In this document: piece by piece, positions 17,056 through 25,438 of the stretch
How positions within the stretch are numbered: position 1 is the first letter of the stretch
How the letters are laid out: every line of letters starts with the position of its first letter
Assembly (NCBI RefSeq): GCF_000523235.1
Contig: NZ_CP006850.1
Span: forward strand, 4,464,001-4,528,000
DNA length: 64,000 bases
Source: Nocardia nova SH22a
Lineage (GTDB): Bacteria > Actinomycetota > Actinomycetes > Mycobacteriales > Mycobacteriaceae
Direction of reading: 5' to 3'
Translations under genes and position numbers: made by a program
Notes under the pieces: model-generated
What the model saw: the letters and a program-made list of their open reading frames with translations, nothing else
Database searches by the model: none
What the model was told of the DNA's origin: nothing

Positions 17056-17295
17056 ATGGAGGACCCGGTACTCGGTTCTACCGGTAAGCTCACATCGCCG
17101 ATCCGGGGTGCAGGCATGCTCGGGGAGGTCCTGGTCGCGATCCGAGGGGGCACGGAACTCTACATCGCGCGATCCACCGAACCCCTGGACGCGGGCACCA
17201 CAGTTCTGGTCGTCACCGTCCACCCCGGCCGGATCGTCGATGTCGTCCCGTGGATCCCACTCGACCTCGGACCGGGTGGGGACATATCGAAATAA
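17056..17295 (+). CDS. Small NfeD-like/OB-fold partner of SPFH protein
   Basis: 79 residues starting at ATG 17056, with AAGGAG 9 bases upstream. The soluble beta-rich sequence (GKLTSPIRGAGMLGEVLVAI, then TTVLVVTVHPGRIVDVVPW) resembles the C-terminal OB-fold of NfeD proteins without the membrane part. It sits 14 bases before an SPFH/flotillin-like gene, the standard pairing of NfeD with SPFH proteins. The family call rests on both the sequence pattern and the context. Confidence 0.62.
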   Translation: MEDPVLGSTGKLTSPIRGAGMLGEVLVAIRGGTELYIARSTEPLDAGTTVLVVTVHPGRIVDVVPWIPLDLGPGGDISK

Positions 17296-17309
17296 CAAGG
17301 GAGACACCA

Positions 17310-18416
17310 GTGCTGGGCTACCACGTGCCCGATCCCGACGAAGCCATGCTGATCAGCGGCGGCCGCGTCAAGGACAATGCTCCATTCCGCGTCATCACCG
17401 GCCACGGCGCCTGGGTGATGCCGTTCTTCCGCAAGGTCAGCTACCTGTCGCTGGCAATGTTCGAAGCCGAAATCCAGGAACGCTGCGTCACCAAACAGGC
17501 CATCCAGCTCGACGTCCGCGCCGTCATCGCCTTCAAGGTCGCCAACGACACCCAATCCGTCGTCAACGCCGCCCAGCGCTTCCTGTCCGAACAGGAACGA
17601 GAGATGTCGGTACTCACCGGACGCATCTTCTCCGGCCACCTGCGTTCCATCGTCGGATCCATGACAGTCGAGGAAATCATCCGCGAACGCCAGAAACTTG
17701 CCGACGAGGTGCTGGTCGCCTCCAAGGTCGAAATGGGCAATATCGGCCTGTGGGTCGATTCGTTCCAGATCCAGTCCATCGACGACGGCGGCCTCGGCTA
17801 CATCACCGCCCTCGCCGCACCCCACAACGCCGCCGTCCAACGCGACGCCCAGATCGCCCAGGCCGCCGCCTCCCAGGCCGCCGCCGAAGCCGAACAGGAA
17901 TCACTGCGCAAACAAGCCGAATACCAGCGCCAAACCTCGATCCTGCAGGCCGAATACCAGCACGACATCGACAAGGCGAACGCCGAAGCCAAACAAGCCG
18001 GGCCACTCGCCGAAGCCATCGCACTGCAGGAAGTCCTCACCGCCCAGGCCGAACGCGCCCGCAAGGAAGCCGAACTGCGCGAACAGCAACTACAGGCCGA
18101 GGTCGTCAAACCCGCCCAAGCCGAAGCCGAACGCGTCCGCGTCCTCGCCCAGGCCGAAGCCGACCGCACCCGCATCCAGGCCGAGGCCGCCGCGTCCAAC
18201 AACCGCATCGCCCTCGACCAGCTGCTCATCGAACAACTCCCCGAAATCGTCAAACAAGCCGCCCAGGGCCTGTCCAACGCCAATCTCACCGTCCTCAACG
18301 GACCCGACGGCGTCGGCGAACTCGTCAACGGAATGGTCGGCCAGGGACTCACCGTATTCAACTCCCTGCAAAAGGCGCTTTCCACCGACAACCACTCCGA
18401 CACACCGATAGAGTGA
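17310..18416 (+). CDS. SPFH-domain (flotillin/band 7-like) protein
   Basis: 368 residues starting at GTG 17310, behind AAGGGAG. The SPFH domain spans about residues 5-170 (LSLAMFEAEIQERCVTKQAIQLDVRAVIAFKV). It is followed by a long Ala/Glu/Gln-rich coiled coil (about 175-310, with repeats of QAEYQ and AEAER) and a C-terminal segment ending in a short hydrophobic stretch. There is no N-terminal membrane helix, as in flotillin-type proteins. Such proteins form membrane-associated cages. With the 79-residue gene it makes an SPFH-NfeD module; a second one is at 60312-61988. Confidence 0.85.
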   Translation: MLGYHVPDPDEAMLISGGRVKDNAPFRVITGHGAWVMPFFRKVSYLSLAMFEAEIQERCVTKQAIQLDVRAVIAFKVANDTQSVVNAAQRFLSEQEREMSVLTGRIFSGHLRSIVGSMTVEEIIRERQKLADEVLVASKVEMGNIGLWVDSFQIQSIDDGGLGYITALAAPHNAAVQRDAQIAQAAASQAAAEAEQESLRKQAEYQRQTSILQAEYQHDIDKANAEAKQAGPLAEAIALQEVLTAQAERARKEAELREQQLQAEVVKPAQAEAERVRVLAQAEADRTRIQAEAAASNNRIALDQLLIEQLPEIVKQAAQGLSNANLTVLNGPDGVGELVNGMVGQGLTVFNSLQKALSTDNHSDTPIE

Positions 18417-18449
18417 CCGGACACGGACGGCAATGAGGAGCAGGTGTAG

Positions 18450-18833
18450 GTGTCGATCGGGAAATTGGTGTCCTTCGACAGTTCTCGGGGGTTCGGATTC
18501 ATCCGCCCCGAGGACGGCGGAGCCGACGTATTCGTTCACGTGAACGACATCGGCCTGGACGAGGACGAACTGCGCCAGGGGCGGGTATTCGAATTCGAGG
18601 TCACCGAAGGCGACCGCGGCCCCAAAGCCATCAACCTCACCACCGTCGGCGGCGCCCCGCCACCACCACGCCACCGCGGCCGCGGCAACGGCCCGCTCAC
18701 CGCCGCCGAACACAAACGGCTCATCACCGAACTCCTCCTCGACGCCAGCCCCGCCCTCACCGCAGGAGAAATCGTCACCATCCGCGATCGGCTCACCGAA
18801 TTCGCCGACCACCACGGATGGCTCGAGAACTGA
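18450..18833 (+). CDS. Cold-shock domain protein with extra C-terminal helical region
   Basis: 127 residues starting at GTG 18450, after GAGGAG. The N-terminal 65 residues are a CSD, with RNP1-like RGFGFI and RNP2-like DVFVHV. A basic linker (PPPPRHRGRGNG) follows, then a 50-residue helical tail (ALTAGEIVTIRDRLTEFADHHGWLEN). Most bacterial Csp proteins stop at about 67 residues, so the tail makes this a longer actinobacterial type. Likely an RNA or single-stranded DNA binder. It is just upstream of the repair genes ligC and prim-pol. Confidence 0.85.
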   Translation: MSIGKLVSFDSSRGFGFIRPEDGGADVFVHVNDIGLDEDELRQGRVFEFEVTEGDRGPKAINLTTVGGAPPPPRHRGRGNGPLTAAEHKRLITELLLDASPALTAGEIVTIRDRLTEFADHHGWLEN

Positions 18834-18927
18834 TCTCTCCGGGCCTACGATCATGACGACGGCCGCGGGCGATGAATTTCGCTCGCCCGCACCGTCGGCA
18901 TGGTGAGACCGAGCCGAGGAGGATCGC

Positions 18928-20022
18928 GTGGACCTGCCCGTCATGCCACCGGTGAAACCGATGCTGGCAAGAACCGCCGCCACCCTGCCCCACGAGGACG
19001 ACATCCTCTACGAGCCCAAATGGGACGGCTTCCGGTGCATCGTCTTCCGCGACGGCACCGACATCGAACTCGGATCACGCAACGACCGCCCCCTCACCCG
19101 CTACTTCCCCGAAGTGGCGCGCAACCTCGACGCCGCCCTGCCCCCACGCTGCGTCCTCGACGGCGAAATCGTCGTCGTCACCGACCACGGCCTCGACTTC
19201 GACGTCCTGCAGAACCGCCTGCACCCCGCCGCCTCCCGCGTCACCAAACTCAGCGCCGAAACCCCCGCGACTTTCGTCGCCTTCGACCTGCTCGCCCTCG
19301 GCGACGACGACCTCACCACCACCGCGTTCCACGAACGCCGCCACCGACTCGAAACCATCCTCGCCACACCGCACCCCGGCATCACCCTCACCCCCATCAC
19401 CACCGACCCCGACATCGCCGCGGACTGGTTCACCCGATTCGAAGGCGCCGGATTCGACGGCGTCATGGTTAAATCCCGCGACCTGCCCTACCTGCAGGAC
19501 AAGCGCGTCATGATCAAGGTCAAACACGAACGCACCGCCGACTGCGTCGTCGCCGGATTCCGCTGGCACAAGGACGGCCAAGGCGTCGGCTCCCTGCTCC
19601 TCGGCCTCTACGACGACCACGGCGCCCTCCACCACGTCGGCGTCGCCAGCAGCTTCACCGCGGCCCGCCGCAAACAACTCGTCGACGAACTCGCACCCCT
19701 GCGCACCGACGCCCTCACCGACCACCCCTGGCGCACCTGGGCCGACGCCGCCGCACAGGCCAAGGCCGACGGCAAGATGCCCGGCGGAATCAGCCGCTGG
19801 ACCGGCGGCAAAGACCTCTCCTGGGAACCCCTGCGACCCGAACTCGTCGCCGAAGTCCGCTACGAACACCTCATGGCCGGACGCCTGCGCCACGGCGGCC
19901 GCCTCGTCCGCTTCCGCGACGACCGCACCCCGCAATCGTGCACCTACGCACAACTCGAAGAAGTCGCCCCCGCCGAACTCGCCGACATCTTCACCACCGC
20001 GAAAGCGCAGGCACCGCAATGA
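18928..20022 (+). CDS. ligC: ATP-dependent DNA ligase, LigC type
   Basis: 364 residues starting at GTG 18928, behind GAGGAGG. The adenylation motif I is YEPKWDGFR (Lys near residue 29), and later motifs are visible (LDGEIV as motif III; VMVKSRDLPYLQDKRVMIKVKHERT spanning motifs IV-V). An OB-fold C-terminal part follows. The size (about 360 residues) and pairing match mycobacterial LigC rather than LigD or LigB. It overlaps the primase-polymerase gene by 4 bases, so the two are co-translated. Role: sealing nicks in DNA repair after gap filling by the partner. Confidence 0.9.
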   Translation: MDLPVMPPVKPMLARTAATLPHEDDILYEPKWDGFRCIVFRDGTDIELGSRNDRPLTRYFPEVARNLDAALPPRCVLDGEIVVVTDHGLDFDVLQNRLHPAASRVTKLSAETPATFVAFDLLALGDDDLTTTAFHERRHRLETILATPHPGITLTPITTDPDIAADWFTRFEGAGFDGVMVKSRDLPYLQDKRVMIKVKHERTADCVVAGFRWHKDGQGVGSLLLGLYDDHGALHHVGVASSFTAARRKQLVDELAPLRTDALTDHPWRTWADAAAQAKADGKMPGGISRWTGGKDLSWEPLRPELVAEVRYEHLMAGRLRHGGRLVRFRDDRTPQSCTYAQLEEVAPAELADIFTTAKAQAPQ

Positions 20023-21059
20023 GCGAAGCCATCGACATCGACACCGACGGCGTCACCGTCCACATCACCAACCCCGACAAGGTGTACTTCGGCAAACGCG
20101 GCGAAACCAAACTCGACCTCGTCCGCTACTACCAAGCCGTGGCCGAACCCATCATGCGCACCATCGGCAACCGGCCCGTCCTGCTCGAACGCTATCCCGA
20201 CGGCGCGGGCGGCAAATCCTGGTTCCAGAAACGGGTCCCCAAATCCGTACCCGACTGGTTGCAAACGGTCACCGTGTCCACACCCAACGGCACCACCAGC
20301 GACGCCCTCGTCGCCGCCGACCTCGCCCACATCCTGTGGGCGGTCAACCTCGGCTGCCTGGGATTCCACGTCTGGCCCAATCACGTTCCCGCGGGCGGAG
20401 TTCCGGCCCGCACCGACGGCGAGATCGGCGACCTCGACATCAGCGACGAACTCCGCATCGACCTCGACCCCTCCCCCGGCATCGGCTTCGACGACCTGCG
20501 CCACGTCGCCCTCCTCACCCGCGACCTGCTCGCCGAACTCGGCATCGACGCCCGCGTCAAAACCTCCGGCTCCCGTGGCCTGCACATCTACGCCCTGCTC
20601 GAACCCCTCTGGGACGGCTACCAGGTCCGCGCCGCCGCCGTCGCACTCGCCCGCGAACTCGAACGCCGCCACCCCGACACCATCACCGCCCAATGGTGGA
20701 AAGAACAACGCGGACAACGAGTCTTCATCGACTACAACCAGAACGCCCCGCACAAAACCGTATTCGGCGCCTGGTGCGTGCGCCCCAAGGTCGGCGGCCA
20801 GGTCTCCACACCGATCTCCTGGGACGCCCTCGCCACTGTCGTCCCCGACGAACTCACCCTCGCCACCGTGCCCGAACGCCTCACCGAGCTCGGCGACCCC
20901 TGGGCCGACCGCAGCCCCCAATCCATCCAGCCGCTGCTGGAAATGTCACGCCGCGACTTCGAATCCGGACTGCTCGACGCGCCCTGGCCACCGCAATACC
21001 CGAAGATGCCCAACGAACCCCCGCGCGTCCAACCCAGCCGCGCCCGCACCTCCGGCTGA
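20019..21059 (+). CDS. LigD-polymerase-like primase-polymerase (Prim-PolC type)
   Basis: 346 residues starting at ATG 20019, which overlaps the ligC stop (ATGA). The archaeo-eukaryotic primase fold shows as HITNPDKVYFG at the start, then the metal-binding LRIDLDPSPG (DxD), KTSGSRGLHIY with the catalytic His, and VFIDYNQNAPHKT. This is the stand-alone LigD PolDom family. In mycobacteria the LigC-linked copy (Prim-PolC) fills short gaps, preferring ribonucleotides, in excision repair. No ku gene is present here, so classical end joining is not implied. A hairpin follows the stop. Confidence 0.9.
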   Translation: MSEAIDIDTDGVTVHITNPDKVYFGKRGETKLDLVRYYQAVAEPIMRTIGNRPVLLERYPDGAGGKSWFQKRVPKSVPDWLQTVTVSTPNGTTSDALVAADLAHILWAVNLGCLGFHVWPNHVPAGGVPARTDGEIGDLDISDELRIDLDPSPGIGFDDLRHVALLTRDLLAELGIDARVKTSGSRGLHIYALLEPLWDGYQVRAAAVALARELERRHPDTITAQWWKEQRGQRVFIDYNQNAPHKTVFGAWCVRPKVGGQVSTPISWDALATVVPDELTLATVPERLTELGDPWADRSPQSIQPLLEMSRRDFESGLLDAPWPPQYPKMPNEPPRVQPSRARTSG

Positions 21060-21089
21060 CCGGGTAGCCGCCGTCCAGCGGCCACCCGG
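21060..21089. terminator. Hairpin between convergent Prim-Pol and TetR genes
   Basis: CCGGGT-a-GCCGC (21060-21071) pairs with GCGGC-c-ACCCGG (21078-21089), with a 6-base loop. It fills the gap between two converging genes. Without a U-run it would act as a GC-rich actinobacterial terminator in both directions. Confidence 0.55.
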
Positions 21090-21097
21090 GTATCGCC

Positions 21098-21754
21098 TCA
21101 ACGCTCGGCCGCGATCCGCGGAAACGTCGTCTCGACCAACGCCATCATCACATCCGACAACAGATGATGCACCTGCTCCCGATTCAAACTGCCTCGCGTA
21201 ATCCACTCCCGCCCAGCAGTTTTCACCATTCCACTGTACGCACGCACCAGCGCCCGCAACTCCTCGTCACGACTGCAACCACTCAGCCCGACCATCTGCA
21301 GCAACCGCTGCGCCGCCGCGTCATCGGCCTCGTCCAGAATGCGCTGCACCTCCGGATCGTCACCGATCCCCTCGTGCCCGGTCACCTTCACCCAGGTACT
21401 GCCCAAACCGCTGATCGTGTCCAGCAGCCAGGTCACACTGGCATCCACCCGCTCGCGCGGAGTGCCGGTCGGCATCACCATGTGATCGGGGCGCGGCATC
21501 GTCACCATCCGGCGCACCACCGCGAGATACAGATCCCGCTTGTTACCGAAATAGTGATTGATCAGCCCACGCGCCACCCCGGCACGCTGCGCCAGCTCGG
21601 CGGTCGACACCGCCGCATACGGACGCTCACCGAACATCTCGATCGCGCACGCCAGAATCTGCGCACGCCGCTCGTCCGGCTCCAGCCGGCGCCGCCGAGC
21701 CGAATCGGCGTCCGCGGCGACCGGCCTGCTCGTGGTATCAGAGTGAGCGGGCAA
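21098..21754 (-). CDS. TetR-family regulator
   Basis: 218 residues from TTG 21754; the start lies inside the 3' end of the acyl-CoA dehydrogenase gene (17-base overlap), so translation is probably coupled. The HTH is at about residues 28-70 (AVSTAELAQRAGVARGLINHYFGNKRDLY). The ligand domain contains a SGCSRDEELRALVRAYSGM segment. As the second gene of a dehydrogenase operon, it may sense an acyl-CoA or related ligand. No divergent target. Confidence 0.87.
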   Translation of the reverse strand: MPAHSDTTSRPVAADADSARRRRLEPDERRAQILACAIEMFGERPYAAVSTAELAQRAGVARGLINHYFGNKRDLYLAVVRRMVTMPRPDHMVMPTGTPRERVDASVTWLLDTISGLGSTWVKVTGHEGIGDDPEVQRILDEADDAAAQRLLQMVGLSGCSRDEELRALVRAYSGMVKTAGREWITRGSLNREQVHHLLSDVMMALVETTFPRIAAER

Positions 21755-22883
21755 TGAGATCCTTCATCACCTCGTTGGAACCGGCCAGAATGCGCAGCAC
21801 GCGCGCACCGGTATACAGCTGGGAAATCGGGTACTCCGTCATATATCCATAGCCACCGAACAGTTGCAGACAGCGGTCCACCACAATACCCAACTGGTCG
21901 GTAAGCCAGTACTTCGACATCGCCGCTGTCGGAATGTCCAGCTCACCACGCAGATGCTTGCCGATCGCATCGTCCAGGAACGTCCGGCTCACCCGCGCGA
22001 TCGTCGCGCACTCCGCCAGCTCGAACTTCGTATTCTGCATCGCGAACAGCGGCTTGCCGAAAGCCTCACGGCCCTTGGTGTATTCGACGGTCAACTCCAC
22101 CGCCCGCTCCATCATCGACACCGCCATGATCGCGGTCACCAGCCGCTCCTGCGCGAGCAGCTGCATCATCTGATAGAAGCCCTGACCTTCGGCCTCACCG
22201 AGCAGATTCGACACCGGCACCCGCAGTTCGTCGAAGAACAACTCCGCGGTGTCCTGCGCCTTGCCGCCGATCTTGTTCAGGATCCGGCCACGCCGGAACC
22301 CCGGCGTCTCGTCACTCACCTCGGCGAAGATCAGCGACACCCCCGCCGCGCCCTTCGTCGGATCCGTCTTGGCCGCGATGATGATGCCGTCACACAGCCA
22401 GCCGTTGGAGATGAAGATCTTCGACCCGGTGATCACATACTCGTCACCCTCACGGACCGCGCGCGTCTTGATGTTCTGCAGATCCGAGCCCGTCCCCGGC
22501 TCGGTCATACCGATCGACAGCACCATCTCGCCGCTGGCCGCCTTCGGCAGCACCCGCCGCTTGAGCTCCTCGGAACCGAACTCGTTGATGTAGGGCGCGA
22601 TGATCGACGAATGCACCGGCATACCCAGTGACCCGTCCCCGATATACGACTGCGCCTCGATCACCGCCGCCTCGTGCGCGAACGTGCCCCCGCCGCCCCC
22701 GTACTCCGACGGGATCGCCGGGCACAGCAGCCCCAGCTCACCGGCCCGGTTGTACAACTCGCGATCCGGATGCCCCTGCGCGACGAACTTCTCCTCGTTC
22801 GGCAGCACATCCTTCTCGAAGAACGTCTTCGCCAGATCCCGGACGGCCTCGACCTCATCGTCGCTCCACGCGGCGCGCGCCAT
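21738..22883 (-). CDS. Acyl-CoA dehydrogenase
   Basis: 381 residues; ATG 22883 is preferred over GTG 22889 because GAAGGAAG lies 5 bases upstream. Signatures: SIGMTEPGTGSDLQNIKTRA (FAD/substrate region), YVITGSKIFISNG, and the C-terminal LQLFGGYGYMTEYPISQLY with ILAGSNEVMKDL. It is an FAD enzyme that oxidises an acyl-CoA to its enoyl-CoA. The length fits the standard FadE family. It heads a two-gene operon with TetR. The chain-length preference cannot be told. Confidence 0.92.
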   Translation of the reverse strand: MARAAWSDDEVEAVRDLAKTFFEKDVLPNEEKFVAQGHPDRELYNRAGELGLLCPAIPSEYGGGGGTFAHEAAVIEAQSYIGDGSLGMPVHSSIIAPYINEFGSEELKRRVLPKAASGEMVLSIGMTEPGTGSDLQNIKTRAVREGDEYVITGSKIFISNGWLCDGIIIAAKTDPTKGAAGVSLIFAEVSDETPGFRRGRILNKIGGKAQDTAELFFDELRVPVSNLLGEAEGQGFYQMMQLLAQERLVTAIMAVSMMERAVELTVEYTKGREAFGKPLFAMQNTKFELAECATIARVSRTFLDDAIGKHLRGELDIPTAAMSKYWLTDQLGIVVDRCLQLFGGYGYMTEYPISQLYTGARVLRILAGSNEVMKDLIARSL

Positions 22884-23069
22884 CGTCACTTCCTTCGTCT
22901 CGTACCCGCGACCGCCACCGGTCGCACGTCACCAGCCTGGCGAACTATTGGCGTGATGTCAACAAGGCGCGAGCACATCCTCCGGCAGGCCCGGGAGCAC
23001 CGCAAACACCCCGATGCGACAATGGACCGCGCCCGCCCCACCCGCAGACAAGGATCATCCGGCACCACG

Positions 23070-24554
23070 ATGGCTGAGCACACCGCACCGACCGCGCCCA
23101 CCACCCCCTCTTCCGGCGCCACCATCGATCCCGGCGACCTCGCCGCCTGCCTGCGCGTACTCGACCAAGCCGCCACACTGCCCGACGGCCACGCCGACTC
23201 CGTCGCGGTGCAGCGCGCGGTCGCCCACATGTTCAAGAGGTTCAAGAAGCGCCGCCGCACCGCCTCCCGTGAGGAGGTCGCCGCCGCCGATCGCGCCGTC
23301 GTCGCCGCCACCGCCACCGGCTCCCCGAACCGCATCGACGACGAGACCGCCGGAATCCCGCTGTCCGCCAACACCGTCGGCGACACCGCGGGCACACTGC
23401 GCCGCGCCCGACCCTGCTACATCTGCAAGCAGCGCTACACCCGGGTGGACCACTTCTACCACCAGCTCTGCCCCGACTGCGCCGCCCGCGGCCACGCCAA
23501 ACGCAACGCCCGCACCGATCTGACCGGACGCCGCGCCCTACTCACCGGCGGCCGCGCCAAGATCGGCATGTACATCGCCCTGCGACTGCTCCGCGACGGC
23601 GCCCACACCACCATCACCACCCGATTCCCCAACGACGCCATCCGCCGATTCACCGCCGAGCCCGACAGCGCGCAGTGGCTGCACCGGCTGCGCATCGTCG
23701 GCATCGATCTGCGCGACCCCGCCCAGGTCGTCGCCCTAGCCGACGACGTCGCCGCGCAGGGGCCACTCGACATCATCATCAACAACGCCGCCCAGACCGT
23801 GCGCCGCTCGGCCGGCGCCTATGCCGCCCTCGTCGACGCCGAATCCGCACCACTGCCCGCCGGCGAACTGCCCGACACGATCACCTTCGGCACCACCACC
23901 CAGGCCCATCCGAACGCGCTCACCGCCTCCCTCGACGCCACATCGCTGCCCGCCACCCTCTCGGCCGCCGACGTCACCGACCTGGCGCTGGTCGCCGGAT
24001 CCGCCAGCCTCGAGCGGATCTCACAGGGCATCGCGATCGACGCGGGCGGCCTGGTCCCCGACCTCGCCCACACCAACAGCTGGGTCCAGACCGTCGCCGA
24101 GGTGGACGCCACCGAACTCCTGGAAGTGCAGCTCTGCAACTCCACCGCCCCCTTCATCCTGATCTCGCGCCTCCGCCCCGCACTCGCCGCCTCGCCCGCC
24201 CGACGCAAGTACGTCGTCAACGTCTCTGCGATGGAGGGCGTCTTCGCCCGCGGCTACAAGGGCCCCGGCCACCCCCACACGAATATGGCCAAGGCCGCCC
24301 TCAACATGCTCACCCGCACCAGTGCCCGGGAGATGTTCGAAACCGACGGCATCCTCATGACCGCCGTCGACACCGGCTGGATCACCGACGAACGCCCCCA
24401 CTACACCAAGATCCGCCTCGCCGAGGAAGGCTTCCACGCCCCCCTCGACCTGGTCGACGGCGCCGCCCGCGTCTACGACCCGATCGTCCGCGGCGAAGCC
24501 GGTACGGATCTCTTCGGCTGCTTCCTCAAGGACTACGAGCCGTCCAACTGGTGA
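23070..24554 (+). CDS. SDR-family oxidoreductase with zinc-knuckle insert and atypical active site
   Basis: 494 residues from ATG 23070; ATG 23022 upstream is an alternative. Residues 1-110 are Ala/Thr-rich and helical with a basic patch (KRFKKRRR). Residues about 116-140 hold CYICKQRY and CPDCAARG, a four-Cys zinc-ribbon pattern. From about 153 an SDR fold follows, with ALLTGGRAKIG (TGxxxxxG) and IINNAAQT. The usual YxxxK reads TNMAK, so the catalytic Tyr position is Thr. The fold has an insert of about 90 residues between the NNAA motif and the next conserved helix. The reaction is unknown. A hairpin with a T-run follows immediately. Confidence 0.8.
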   Translation: MAEHTAPTAPTTPSSGATIDPGDLAACLRVLDQAATLPDGHADSVAVQRAVAHMFKRFKKRRRTASREEVAAADRAVVAATATGSPNRIDDETAGIPLSANTVGDTAGTLRRARPCYICKQRYTRVDHFYHQLCPDCAARGHAKRNARTDLTGRRALLTGGRAKIGMYIALRLLRDGAHTTITTRFPNDAIRRFTAEPDSAQWLHRLRIVGIDLRDPAQVVALADDVAAQGPLDIIINNAAQTVRRSAGAYAALVDAESAPLPAGELPDTITFGTTTQAHPNALTASLDATSLPATLSAADVTDLALVAGSASLERISQGIAIDAGGLVPDLAHTNSWVQTVAEVDATELLEVQLCNSTAPFILISRLRPALAASPARRKYVVNVSAMEGVFARGYKGPGHPHTNMAKAALNMLTRTSAREMFETDGILMTAVDTGWITDERPHYTKIRLAEEGFHAPLDLVDGAARVYDPIVRGEAGTDLFGCFLKDYEPSNW

Positions 24555-24582
24555 GCCCCTCTCCTGCTCAGGGCTGTTTTTT
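24554..24582 (+). terminator. Rho-independent terminator after SDR gene
   Basis: AGCCC (24554-24558) pairs with GGGCT (24571-24575), followed by TTTTTT (24577-24582). The stem begins at the last base of the stop codon. It is short, but it is the only classic hairpin plus T-run I found in the window. Confidence 0.6.
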
Positions 24583-25024
24583 GCGGTGACGTCGCATGTC
24601 TGTCTATGGACACGCGCAATTGGGGCTGACATGCATAGATACGCATATCTGCGTACCGGCATTTATCTCAGACGACCCCGGAGGTAGGTCACCCATCTCG
24701 GTCCGCGAAATGTCGAAATCGCATTACTGTCAACACTTTTCCCGCGGCATCCCGCACTCCCCGACACTCGACCGCGGGACATATCGGCGGCCCACTCCCC
24801 TCGCTGAGCGGCATCCGTTCCGCTCCCCCTCCTTCCGTCACTCCGAACCTGCTGGCAAGATACATTTATTAATGCGCATAGCTGGATATAGGTATCTTTA
24901 TGGGTGCCGATCTCGGAAAGAGGTGGGAGACAGCATTGTTCAGCGCTCCGCGCGCCGTCCGAGCGGTTCGGAGTAGCGGCGAAATCCCGCTCATCGCGGC
25001 GGCGGTCGTCCTAATCTGGAAGAT
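24583..25024. other. AT-richer intergenic region with short palindromes
   Basis: About 440 bases, clearly richer in A/T than the rest of the window, especially 24600-24660 and 24855-24905. It contains GATACGCATATC near 24636, and TAT/ATA-rich stretches such as TTTATTAATGCGC near 24866. A 126-codon open frame (24596-24976) exists but has no ribosome site and unusual composition, so I do not call it. It is probably regulatory, or a remnant of transferred DNA. Confidence 0.4.
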
Positions 25025-25438
25025 GTGCTGTACCGGATGCTGGCAGACGCCACCGCGGGCGTGCATTTCCTGTTCGTCGTCTACGTCGTCGTGGGGGGAT
25101 TCCTCGCGTGGCGGTGGCGCTGGACCATCTGGACTCATATCGCGGCGGTGGCCTGGGGTTTCAGCACGGTGCTGTTCAAGTTCGAGTGCCCGCTCACCGA
25201 TCTCGAGAACGGATTGCGGGCCCGCGCCGGCGTGGCCCCACTCCCCTCCTCCGGGTTCATCGACCACTACATCACCGGCGTGCTCTATCCGCGCGACGCG
25301 CTGGATGTGGTGCGCGTCCTGGTGATCGTCGTCGTCGCCGTGTCGTGGGCCGGATTCGTCCAGCGGCGACGCCACCGACCGGGCGCCGCTATTCCCGGAC
25401 CATCGCCCGCACCGCGCGGACCACATCCTCACCCATGA
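25025..25438 (+). CDS. DUF2784 membrane protein
   Basis: 137 residues from GTG 25025, with ATG 25037 (MLADATAGVHFLFV) as an equally plausible start. Three or four hydrophobic segments are visible, with the family motifs FECPLTDLENGLR and GFIDHYITGVLYP between them. DUF2784 is a small membrane family of unknown function that is common in actinobacteria and proteobacteria. The last 50 bases overlap the 3' end of the leftward TetR gene. Confidence 0.8.
   Translation: MLYRMLADATAGVHFLFVVYVVVGGFLAWRWRWTIWTHIAAVAWGFSTVLFKFECPLTDLENGLRARAGVAPLPSSGFIDHYITGVLYPRDALDVVRVLVIVVVAVSWAGFVQRRRHRPGAAIPGPSPAPRGPHPHP

Noticed and set aside
18928..21059. Complete NHEJ locus
   Set aside because: There is no Ku gene, and ligase and polymerase are separate, short proteins, which fits LigC/Prim-PolC rather than LigD-Ku.
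24596..24976. Possible 126-codon gene in the AT-richer gap
   Set aside because: No ribosome site, odd amino-acid composition and no family; treated as non-coding.
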